NCBI RefSeq assembly: GCF_000003195.3
Contig: NC_012871.2
Span: 5,443,997-5,507,996, forward strand
Source of the DNA: Sorghum bicolor
Taxonomy: Eukaryota > Streptophyta > Magnoliopsida > Poales > Poaceae
Direction: 5' to 3'
DNA: 64,000 bases
The notes beneath the pieces were generated by a model. The model was not told where the DNA came from. It saw only the letters and a list, made by a program, of their open reading frames with translations, and made no database searches. Both the position numbers and the translations under genes were made by a program. Positions 33,467 to 44,141 of this stretch are shown piece by piece (positions within the stretch are counted from its first letter, which is position 1; each line of letters opens with the position of its first letter).

Positions 33467-34205
33467 AGCCGCGTACTCAGAACTGTTAAGCTTTCTCAGA
33501 CCGGCTGTCATCTGTAGTGCTGTCTGACGGCTAGCTTGCGCTAAGCCCGTAACCCTCCCCTGTTTAGGCTACGTGCCAATTTTTTGTATAGCGAAATAGA
33601 CGGCACCAGTTGCCAATTAACATGTGTTAAATTTTATCTTGGTATCATCTGCTTTTGTCGTGTCGTTCGGAATAGTTGGAGAGCCACTAGATAGTGCCCT
33701 CTCTGGCACGACTCCCGCGGCTTCAGCTTCTCTGCTTGTGTGAACTAATGAACTAGAGCCGGGGGGAAACGACTTCGTCTTCACTTCAAATGAGATTATG
33801 GGTCAAAAGCTATGGCTTGAGCTTACTTGCTGCACTGATTCTTTAAACATGATTTTAACCCAAAATATCCGACCTATGTTTTTAATGCGCCCAAAGTTCT
33901 AGCTCGCTCTAGAAACTCTTGAGCTAACATCTCTCTGTTGTATTGAAAAAAAGGAATAAAAAGGAGAAGTATTTGTCATCTGTGTCTTTTGTTGTGAAGA
34001 ATAGGGATTAAAAGGAGGAAACAAAAGGCTTAAGACCATTTTGTTTTAAACCTGGCGGTTTAGCCATTATACCAAAGCAAAGACCACATGATAAGTAATT
34101 GACTACTACTAGCAGATGTGTTGGATGCACGTGCAAGGAATTCAACCGCATCTGACCTTGTTTTGTCAGTTCCTCCGGTCTTTGTTTTGAGCTGGGTGCT
34201 GTGTA
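33467..34205. other. KU70 3' UTR and adjacent intergenic DNA
   Basis: Sequence following the KU70 stop codon, AT-rich toward the right. No polyadenylation site is certain and no further gene is seen. Confidence 0.5.
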
Positions 34206-34422
34206 CCTGGAAAGTTTTGCAAAGTTTTCAAAATTTCTTGTCACAAATCTTGCATGCATATGGAACATTAAATATAAATAAAAAATAACTAATTGTATAG
34301 TTTGTTTGTAATTTGTGAGACGAATCTTTTGAGCCTGTTAGCCCATGATTGAACAATAATTGTCGAATACAAATAAAAATGCTATAGTAGCCAAAACTAA
34401 CATTTTTCAACTAAATAGGCCC
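34206..34422. mobile_element. Degenerate Tourist-like MITE
   Basis: Shares the order TTTTCAAAATTTC / ATGCATATGGAACATTAAATA / AATTTGTGAGACGAATCTTTT / AACTAAATAGGCC with the intact copies near 47-50 kb, but the left end is eroded (CTGGAAAGTTTTGC). No clear target duplication. Confidence 0.6.
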
Positions 34423-34564
34423 AGTAGATCAAACTATCAAACTGATGTCCACCCTCACATGTAGAAGTGTGTATATAAAAGTCAAGAGATATGGGGCGTG
34501 TATGATGCCAGGCTCAGACCGGCCTGGCTATGGCGAGCCACGGCCTGGTGCAAATCGTGCACGT

Positions 34565-34918
34565 GACCATGTTTGGTTGCGGGCCATGTAGAACCAAACA
34601 AAGTAGAGATTGTGTTTGTTTATCAGCTAAGTAGAGGATAGGAAGAGGAGGTGGGCAGCGTAGAACAACCTGCTCCCTTTATCGGACCAGTTCCTTGCTC
34701 AATCTAGCCCGACTCTCAAAAAAACGATCTCCCATCGACCATGTTTGGTTGCGGGCCACGTAGAACCAAACAAAGTAGAGATTGTGTTTGTTTACCAGTT
34801 AAGTAGAGGATAGGAAGAGGATAGGAAGAGGAGGTGGGCAGCGTAGAACAACCTGCTCCCTTTATCGAACCAGTTCCTTGCTCAATCTAGCCCGACTCTC
34901 AAAAAACGATCTCCCATC
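34565..34918 (+). repeat. Tandem duplication, two ~175-bp units
   Basis: Unit 1 (34565-34736) and unit 2 (34737-34918) both run from GACCATGTTTGGTTGCGGGC to AACGATCTCCCATC with few changes. Unit 2 has an extra internal AGGATAGGAAG duplication. Non-coding; looks recent. Confidence 0.85.
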
Positions 34919-35174
34919 GTTTTTTTGGGGTCTGACCCAAAGTGCTTTCAAGTTAATTCATCCTAGAGCTTGTACCAGCTCTGGTCTAGCCAACAATCAG
35001 CATGAGGTGCGGAACCTAGACACGCGTGGGATTGCCAGCCTCGCCAGAGAGCTACTGCCGACCACCCGGAACGCAGAGGGCGGATCTCGTGCACGTGTAG
35101 GGAGGAGTCGGAGACAGTACCGGCTCTAGAAAGCTCGTGTAGGAGAAAAAACTAGTGTGGCTAAACAAAAAGTT

Positions 35175-36164
35175 GTTTTTGAAGGATAATAAAAAATATT
35201 ATGCCAAAAATAAATAAGATATTAGAAGTGTACTTATCTTTGGATGAAAGTCTGGTCGGTGACGACAAAATTGTTTGGCCCTCGAGCTTTTGGACTTATT
35301 ATCGTGACAGTGGTCGCGGTTGTCGTAGCGCCGTTCTTCGCGGCGATTATTATTGCGACTCGTGGTCAGAGCAAGTAGGCCAAACAACTTGGTTGATAGG
35401 CTGAGCAGGTCGGTGTCGTCGATCTGCCTCCCTTTGTAGCAGAGAAGCGGCGACGCGTTGTCGGCGTGGTCGGAGGCGCTGCTGGTGTGGTCGAAACCGT
35501 AGCCAGCGTGGTTGAAGCCGCCGCCGACGTCGATGAAGAAGTGGTTGGCGCAGATCGGATCAACACCTGCTCCGTGGTCATGGCGGTGAAGTTGTTGAAG
35601 CTGACGGTGAACGTGAAGTCGCCCGCCATGGCCGCGAAGTCGGGGATGATGGCCATCTTGTTCGTCGGGAGAGCTATACGCACACCCCCTACCTGGCGCG
35701 CCACTGTCGACGAAAGCTGGTCGGCAGTCTACCTTGGGGTATACCCACGGTAGTAGTTTATCGGTAGACGGTGCGCAAACTACGAACTCGATGGTGACGC
35801 AAGACACGGACAAGCTTTTTATCCAGGTTCGGCCGCCGAGTTGGCGTAATACCTACGTCCTGCGTCTGGTTGTATTGATTTGTGTCGAGAGAATATGATC
35901 CTCCTAGGGGGGTCCCTTGCCCCTCCTTATATAGTCCGGAGGGCAGGGTTACAGATCTGGAAACTAATCCTAGTCGGTTACAATTGCCATAGATAATTCG
36001 ATATCAATTCCTATTCTAACCGACTAGAATCCTGCTTGATCTCCACGTCTTGTTTCCTTGCACGAAACTCGAGCTGTCGGATCAAGCCTTGAACTCGTCT
36101 CGTGGTGGGCCAAGCTTCCTGGCTGAAGTCTAGCCGTAAGGGTATAGGGGTTTATACCCCCACA
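35175..36164 (-). mobile_element. LTR retrotransposon fragment: 5' LTR plus start of gag region
   Basis: On the minus strand an LTR-like unit (TGTGGGGGTATAAACCCC at 36164 to TCGTCGACA at 35705, ~460 bp) contains a TATA box (CTATATAAGGAGGGG) and is followed at once by TGGCGCGCCAGGTAGGGGGT, a primer-binding-site region typical of grass Gypsy-type elements. A gag-proximal region follows (AIIPDFAAMAGDFTFTVSFN; later a Arg/Asn/Asp-rich part) and stops near 35199. The rest of the element and the other LTR are missing. Confidence 0.65.
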
Positions 36165-37445
36165 AAGCCGGCATAACCAAACATGGGCTGCTGCAGCTGG
36201 GGAGCTCAGGCCATCCCCTAGGCCCTTTAGCAAACACGCCGATGGTGGTTATAACTTGAGGTCTTCTCTAGCATGAGTATAGTATAATATACCACAACAA
36301 ACCGATGTAGGTTCACGTTCACGGTTCACACACCAAAAGGAAAACAATAATCAACATTGCTATATATATGTGTATATGTACATAGGGTACTATATAAAGT
36401 TCAAAGGATTCAAATGGTCAAAATTATTCTAGAAACGATCTGATTTTTATATATAAAATAACTTTGAGGGGGTGTTTAGATTTTTTTTTCATTTTAGAGG
36501 AATTGGAATCTACTTAATATATTAGGCTATTTGGCTTGAAATTTAACATTCCACAACTTTCCTAAACTGACAAATATGCTTATCTCAAATTTATAGGATG
36601 AGAGTTGGAAATTGATTCTATAGATTATCATATTATATTTCTACTTTGCAATTTATAGCATGATCTTCAACTCACTTCTCTACCGAAATATTTCCCTTAT
36701 GGCTACCAATAATATATAAATATATTTCATATACAACAATATTTGCTTAATCAATCTAAGCCTAAATTATAATTATTAAAATATTCCGCTGAGGTTTATC
36801 GGTCGAATCTGTCCGCCATTCAGCAATGTTTTTCTCTCTCAATAAATCAACTAACAGTTCTTTCTGCCATGACTTATCAGCCAAACGAACAAGGTGGTGG
36901 AATCAAGCACAAGCGTTTATTAGTTCTGTGGCATTTTTTTGGGTTTCAAATATGAATTGCTTTCACTTCCAAAAGTTGGGTTAATCCCTCTAGAATTCTG
37001 GCAGTAAATAAGCTCCTCTGCCTAGCATTAGCATGGAAGGCCGGCAGTGCTGCGTGACCTCCAGTCCCAATCAAATCTTCTGTGATCCAGAAAAAGGTAG
37101 TCCCCCAAACTAGGGATGGCCTTTATCTTCTGGGCTACACCATGTGGTGTTGATCTTTGAACATGAAAGGTATAGGGATGGCCTTTATCTTCTGGGCATG
37201 CCATGGTCGTCGTATCTATTTTTGCAGAAAAGTATACTAGCTCTAGCTAAGAATTAGGTTACTTACCATCCTGAGGAATAAGAATTAGGTTATATAATAA
37301 AATGCTATAAATGTGCACGTAACACACGTTAAGTACATGTTAAACTATCTTAAGTTTGATCAATTTTATAGGAAAAATAGCATTGTTTATAATACCAAAG
37401 AAAGAAATAGATTATGAAGATATATTTCATGATTATCTAGTTATA
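36165..37445. other. Intergenic stretch with repeat fragments
   Basis: Contains a GTTTGCTT-family fold-back MITE (36792-36892) and, at about 37045-37200, a short divergent relative of the LINE-associated segment at 38348 (CAGTCCCAATCAAATCTTCT..AAAGGTAGTCCC). No gene. Confidence 0.5.
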
Positions 37446-38160
37446 CTCCCTCCGTATCCTGTTTAGAGTACGTCCTGGAGCCGCACCCGGTTGCACATTT
37501 AGTAGACGTTCAGGACTACGAGGCTGGAGATGGACGCGTTTGCCCCTCCACACAAATCGTGACTCCTCGGGAACTCGCGGCGTCGGCTCGGCTTCCCTCA
37601 CACGCCGCCGTTGTCTTTAACACACGCATGGCCGCATGGTTCAAACGATGCATGGCTGCATGTATGGGTTCAAACGAGTGCCGCACTGGAGCCTCGCCCA
37701 CAAATCTGCTATATTAGCTTCTCCTATCTCACTGCTAGCTTCTCCTACCTCGCGTCTACTTGTCGACACTGGCGGCGCTATGGAGACCGGAGGAGCGAAG
37801 AAGAGGAGTGTGGAGAAGAGAAATGGCGTTGTCTGCAGAAGCAAGGAGGTCTGTTAAATAGCCACAAGCAGTGTCCAGATACTCAAGCGTTACCCAGGCA
37901 TGCTCAAGCGCGCAAGGGAAAAAAATGCTGCAAAAAAACGCGCCCAAACGCGCCATGCAAATGCTGAAAAAATTTATTTTCGAATCCTTGTAAAAAGGCG
38001 CCATGCAGCGGCGGCCAATTGAACTCGGTTTGTTTCACATCTAGTATCCACCCACGGCTCTATTTAATATGGGCAAAGAAGGAAAAATACCCTCTAATTA
38101 ATGACTCTTTGGTAATCACACTTATGTCCTAAACGTCCTCTAGTTCAGATACGGAGGGAG
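37446..38160. mobile_element. Large Stowaway/mariner-like non-autonomous element
   Basis: The ends CTCCCTCCGTATCCTGTTTA and CTCCCTCCGTATCTGAACTA (reverse complement of the right end) align over ~35 bp. TA flanks both sides (37444-37445, 38161-38162). At 715 bp it is longer than most Stowaway MITEs; no transposase frame is seen. Confidence 0.75.
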
Positions 38161-38347
38161 TACTAATTTGAGGGTCATAAATATGGCTTTTTTCTATACA
38201 AATTTGATTGAACTTAAAATTGTTTTACTTATGATCACTCTAAAAGTTATTTTTTTTATTTTGAGATGGAGGTAATAAGTTATGATTATGCAAATAGGCT
38301 TGTTTCATCTTATATTTTGGCATTATTAATAAGGCTGCTATATACAA

Positions 38348-39476
38348 GGTCCCATACGTGTAGTGCAACAGCATCAAAGGCTGGCAATGTTGGGCGAGGT
38401 ATAGTCCCAATCATATCTTCTCCACGACAAAGAGGCCCAGAAAAGGTAGTCCCGGTCGATGTCATGGCTTGCAAGATGTGTTGATCTTACAACAGGAAGG
38501 CATCTAGAGCTAGGTCCACTCTAGCGATCTAGATCGAGATGGCCTTGATTTATCGTCTGGACATACATGGTGTGGACAAATTCTAAGCAATGAGTTGTTG
38601 TGGTCTAACTTTGAAGTTGAAAAGGTAAGTTTTTATCCGTGAGTGGTAGGGCTTGTGCTGATCAATTCGTGTTTTCCAGTTTAACTATGTATCTCTCTTT
38701 CTTCTAGAAACTTCGAGAATTCTCAAGAAAAATAGAATACTATAGATTAAGTTTTTTTTGGCAAAATGATCCGCACAAGGAAAAAGTAAATATAAACTTG
38801 TAAAATGGGGTTTAGCATGCCAATCTAGGGAACAAAGAGGTTTGAGAATTTAAAATCTAGATTTACAGAGTAAGTGCTCCTCAGTAAATGGTTATACAAA
38901 CTTTGTCATGAAAATGGAATGTGGCAGGAATTACTATAAAATAAATATCTAAAAGAAATAAAAGACTTTCTCAAGTTAACAAGAAAAGGCTACTATTCAC
39001 TTTTGGATGAGCTTAACAACAATGAAGGATTAAATTTTGGATTTGGTGAGGGAGGGTTCTCAATTTTTTTAGTTTTTGAGACAGATGGTTCTCAAATTAA
39101 GATCTAAGGAAGATACTTGGTTAGGGAACCAACCCTTAAGCTACAAGTTCTAAAACTTGTTCAACATAGTTCACAAAAAAAAAACATGCAACATCCAACA
39201 GTCGCCGAAGTATACAACACTGTTCCCCTTAATGCAACTTTTAGGAGGGCATGGATATGAGAAAGAAATTGCTGGAATGGAATAATCTGAATGCAAGTAT
39301 TGTGAATGTAAACTTACAAGCATGGAACAATAGTATCGTATGGACCTTAGGTAAAAGTGGTAGTTTACCTAATTACTAATGACATCACACTAACATAAGA
39401 AATTTGGCGAGTAAAACTTTGTTCTAGAAAAGGATGTAATACTAACTAAAGATAATCTGACTAAAAAAATTGGCAA
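38348..39476 (+). pseudogene. Degenerate LINE segment (RT-downstream, zf-RVT-proximal region), copy 1
   Basis: Translation in broken plus-strand frames gives motifs of the region after the plant LINE reverse transcriptase: KWLYKLCHENGMWQELL (38883 on), FGFGEGG, DTWLGNQPLS, TVAEVYNTVPLN, FRRAW, LLEWNNLNASI. Stops and frame breaks are present, so it is dead. It is repeated at 40597-41690. Confidence 0.7.
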
Positions 39477-39654
39477 CGAAGCAAATATTGTTGCTTCTGT
39501 AGTAATGTTGAGAATATTCAACATCTCTATTTTGAGTGTAAATATGTTAAATTTCTCTGGTGTGAGTTGTATATGGTGTTTGGTATTCATCTATACATGG
39601 TCCCAGTGGTGGAGCTACAATACTCCAGTGTATATGGTTACATGTATACGGTAT

Positions 39655-39768
39655 ACCCGTTTGCTTATCTTATAATATGTATTTTTTCTGTCAGCTAATA
39701 ATATTTTTCTCTCACGATAAATTAGCGAACAGTATTTTCAACCATGAATTTTCAGATTAGCTAACCGG
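39655..39768. mobile_element. Fold-back MITE (GTTTGCTT family)
   Basis: Ends CCCGTTTGCTTATCTTATAA and a matching inverse near TCAGATTAGCTAACCGG surround the conserved core TTTTTCTCTCACGATAAATTAG. About 114 bp, non-coding. Confidence 0.6.
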
Positions 39769-40596
39769 CTCAAAGTAATAATGTTTGTAATAAAAAGGAT
39801 AAAAATTTGCCTGGAAAATGTCCAACGGAGGAAGGATGCTGCGCCAGCGCCGGCCTTGTAGCTTGCGGTCCCTTTGCGTTCAGGCCCACAGCCCCACCAG
39901 GCTGCTGAGTCGAGTGGCCCGGGTGGGACCCTACGGCCTACGCGCACCTGTTGACGCCTTGCCGGCCAAACAACAATTAAGACTCAGAATCGATCGCTTT
40001 CAATCAAAAAGAAAAAAAAAAGACTCAGAATCGATCAATCGGCTCACCGTGAGATTCAATCTCTCTCCTTTTCTTTGTATAAAAAGAAATCCCTATCTAC
40101 TTGAATTGCTAACATTGACAAGTCATCCCTATCCCTTTGTGCAGCGAGATCAGAGATTTGCCCAACATCAAAACGATCGAGATTGATCAATAACTCAATA
40201 GACATCATGTGAGTGTTTGTGTAATCACATTTGAGGGCTGAGGATTTAATACGTGCAAGTGCAATTTATTTAGTTGTTTGGTATTATGTTTTTTCCTGTG
40301 AAGTGGACGAAGACGATATAATCATGACATTCATCATGTCTCTGAAAGCCTCGGCTAAAAGAGTCAAGATAAGTAGTGGTGTAAGACTTATTAGCATGGC
40401 GTTGATCTATTCATATTGTAATTTATGCATCTTTTTAATTTAATCTTCAAATTGAAGACTTTATAGTGTATGCATACCAATTACGTTCAAATTTTACAAC
40501 TATTACCAAATTGCTAAATGATTTTACCGAATTGTATATGAATTTTTTTGGATGTCATATATATCTTAATCTAAAATCCTGGATTCGTAATTGTAT

Positions 40597-41690
40597 GGTC
40601 CCATACGTGCAGTACAACAACATCAAAGGCCCAAGCATGTTCGCTGGTCTGAAAAGCCATGATGAAAATACCGTTCGCTGATTTATCATGAGAGAAAAAA
40701 ACTGTTGGAAGCACGACTTATAAGACAAGCAAACGGGTAGTCCCAACCAATTCTTTTCCACGACCAAGGGACCCGAAAGGTAGTCCAGGTCAACGTCATG
40801 GCTTGCAAGATGTGTTGATCTTAGAACACGATAGCAGCTAGAGCTAAGTCCAATCTAGCGAAATCGAGATGGCCTTGATTTATATTTTGGACATACATAG
40901 TGTGGACAAATTCTAAGCAATAAGTCATCGTCATCTAATTTTCAAGTTGAAAAAGTAAGTTTTTATCGGTCGGTGGTAGACTTGTGCTTTTAGTGCTTTC
41001 CAATTTATATGTATGTTATTTTCTTCGAGGTACCTCGAGGATTCTTAAGAAAATATGAAAAAAAATAGCTTGCCAACCTAAGGAACAAGGAGGATTGAGG
41101 ATGTAAGATCTAGAATTACTGACTAAGTGCCTCCTCAATAAATGGTCATACGAACTTTGTTGTAAAGATGAAATGTCGCATGAATTATTACAAAATAAGT
41201 ATCTAAAAAAATAAAACACTTTCTCAAGTTAATAAAAAAAGCTAGAGATCCTCACTTTTGGATGGGCTTAATGGCAATCAAAGTTCACGTTTTGGATTTG
41301 GTGAGGGATGGTTGTAAAATCAAGGTCTAGATACCTGGTTAGGGAACCAACCATTAAGCTACAAATTCTCAAACTTATTCAACATAGTTCGCAAAAGACA
41401 TGTAACAGTAGCTGAAGTATTTAGCACCGTTCCCCTTGATGTCTCTTTTAGGAGGGACTGATTTGGGAAGAAGTTGTTGGAATAGAATAATTTGATTGCA
41501 ATTATTGCGAATGTAAATTTATAAGCAGGGAAGGATAAAATCGCATGGACCTTAAGTAAAAGCGGTAGTTTTACAGTTAGGTCGATATACAGGTATCTAA
41601 TTATTACCTCTTAAAATTAAAATATTTCTTTAATTCATTGAAAATAACGTAATACTAATTAAAGACAACCTAAACTAAAAGAAATTGGCA
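40597..41690 (+). pseudogene. Degenerate LINE segment, copy 2
   Basis: Parallels 38348-39476 from GGTCCCATACGTG to AAAGAAATTGGCA, with many substitutions. It keeps the same pieces (AATAAATGG..AACTTTG, GATACCTGGTTAGGGAACCA, GCTGAAGTATTTAGCACCGT, GGAATAGAATAA). A fold-back MITE (40639-40737) sits inside this copy only, so the MITE inserted after the duplication or was lost from copy 1. Confidence 0.7.
40639..40737. mobile_element. Fold-back MITE inserted in LINE copy 2
   Basis: The ends GTTCGCTGGTCTGAAAAGCC and CCCGTTTGCTTGTCTTATAA (reverse complement of the right end) are inverted. Absent from the matching site of LINE copy 1, which confirms its borders to within a few bases. Confidence 0.65.
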
Positions 41691-41751
41691 CTTCCTATGA
41701 CCATCTTTTGTACCCAACTTTATCATAGATATAAGATATCACTTATGTTTT

Positions 41752-41977
41752 TCTAGGTTTTTCTGCCGGTGCCCAATTATTTGTGGCAATCAGGTCAAGA
41801 GCAGCGCAACCTAGACTGACGACAGATTTTTGTCATGAGAAATAATCCAGCAACAACTGAATAATTCCTGCAACTTTTCTGATAAATGAGAATCTCCAGA
41901 ACATGCAGTTCCTCGCTGTAGTAGTTTATATCCACCAGCCTCCCACAAATAATTGGGCACCGGCAGCAAAACCTAGA
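41752..41977. other. Long hairpin: 35-bp arms, one mismatch, ~156-nt loop
   Basis: The arm at 41752-41786 (TCTAGGTTTTTCTGCCGGTG then CCCAATTATTTGTGG) pairs with 41943-41977, with one mismatch in 35. No match in sequence to a miRNA I recall, and no MITE ends at the arm tips. It could be a young MIRNA-like fold-back, a local inverted duplication, or a small element. Nothing in the loop is recognised. Confidence 0.6.
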
Positions 41978-44141
41978 CCACCAAGTCTGAATTTTTGCGA
42001 TGTCGTCATGAAAGCCAAAACAGTGACCTTCAGTTCACACGTGGCCATGGATGGATGAGCTGAGTTATTCAGCCAGTAGGCATGGATGGATGCATCTCTG
42101 CCTTTCATCTCCTACCACCGGAACCTAACACGCATCACGCATGCATGCCTGGTGCTGCCTTGATTCTTATCTGAAAGCGATGCCTGCCTACCATAGCAAA
42201 GCAACGTTGTTCTCAGTTGCCTAATCATTCAAGTACACACGGTGGACCTTCAGAACTGTTACTACCAAGTCATTCTTAGCTATAGCTGATTTGCAGTCAA
42301 GCAGTGTCACTTCAAATCTTTGATGAACTCAAGAATCATTGGGCTGTGTGATGTACGAGTAGCCTATTCATTGGGTTTCCTCTGCAGAATTATCATGGTT
42401 CACATGTTTAATTCACAACTTGTCTGTTCAAAAAATAATTCACAACATGTGAAGGAGAAATAAATAATAAAAAGATATGGGAGAAATTTCAGGAAAGTGA
42501 CCACCACATCTTTCATTATTTGCCAATGATGCATGCACCTTGTGCCTTCATGGATTTACAGGCACTGCATCTGCAGATCTCCACCCATGAAAGATCACCG
42601 ACCTGTCAACCATACAGTATCTCTGGATGGGGACCCATTACTCCTGCTTCTAGAAGCCCCTTAGATTGTGGCAGGCCTGCAGGCTGCAGATCTGGATGCC
42701 AATGCCATCATATCGTTAGATTTTAGGCTATGGTAAGTGACTTAAAATATTCTCAGGAAACTAGGAGTATCTACAGAAGGGATGTGCACTTCAGAAAGAT
42801 GTTAAAGGTGTGTAACTAACTTGTCTTTGTCCTGTTTGGTTTGATGCCCAAGAGTGGTGCCACATGCCCACATGTGACATGTTGTCAGTTTCGATTTTGT
42901 TTCAGCGCCAAGATGTTGGGAAGGGGCCCCTTATGTCCATCCAGTTCATTTTGAAGCCAAAGTTTGGTTAAAACATATGCAACTGAACTAACCTATGCAA
43001 CTACCTTGGCACTGCCTTCATGTGCTAGTGCTACTACATTTGAGCACAAACCAAACATGCCAAAAGTATCCTATGTAGAAGATGACCATCTTTGTTTTGG
43101 TTCAAGCTAGTGATGAAACAATAGTATATCCCTTTGTGTATCATTGGGCTTCCAACTGAACAAATTGGAATTTTGTGTGAGAAAAGCATCAGTGGGTACC
43201 TCCCCCCCAATAGCTGGCAATTTGCAAGTTTGCATGGTTGGTATCTTTTATCTTGGCATAGATGTCTCGATCATATCTTGGCTTCCTTCCATTAGGCTGT
43301 ACAGGGGGAAGAGTTCAGCTTCCAGTTTGGTCCTGGGATGCAGCTTTGGACAGGACCTTTGTGTTTCTCTAGCTTTTCCTGCCTAATCTAGTGCATAAAG
43401 GCATCCAACTTGACATCTTTCATATGTCAGCTCAGGAAACTTTTTCTGCATAATAATACTGGATGCTTTTTCTGCATCCCAGCTAAGCATGCATGTCCCT
43501 CTCCATGCTGCTTTTTGGGATGGATCACTGAATAGGATCATGGATACATCATCTCGAATATGCAACTTTCTTGATTACTTATTCATATATATATATATTC
43601 TTTATGAACTCCACAAAACTGGTTTACAGTGAAAAACAAAGGGCTAGATTCAGATTAGTGAAGCACCTGCCTGTTAAAACTTCAAGCTATACCCATCTTA
43701 ACCACTGTATACTCAACCAAAGCTACAAACAAGCAGTGAGGCTGCCCTGATGACATTTCAGATTTTTTTTTCCAGATTCTTGCCTACCAAATTCGCCTTT
43801 GAATTTGAAACAGGAGAACCAAGCAAACGAAACCAATTTGGGAACTGTAGATTTACGCGGTCATAAGGGCACATCAAACATCAACACCATTGCTCATCAG
43901 TCATCAGTACAGAATTTGCTCTTGGAAGGTTTCAGTGAGCAATACAGCTCTGTGCCTCTGTCACAGTAACTTTGGCTTGCTAACTGCTGGTGAAGATATC
44001 CCTGATCATGGTGGCGGCACCGACATGAGCAATTCTCGTTCAGTACCAGCAAGCAAATTAGTGCTCTGATCCCATGCCGACACGTGACGATCGGTGGTGA
44101 TATTTTCAGTAAACAGGATTCGCTCCTGTGAGAGAACCAGG
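41978..44141. other. Intergenic region downstream of the WNK gene
   Basis: Unique-looking, moderately AT-rich DNA containing the WNK 3' UTR at its right edge. Short ORFs (60-82 codons) have no family resemblance. No repeat ends found. Confidence 0.5.
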
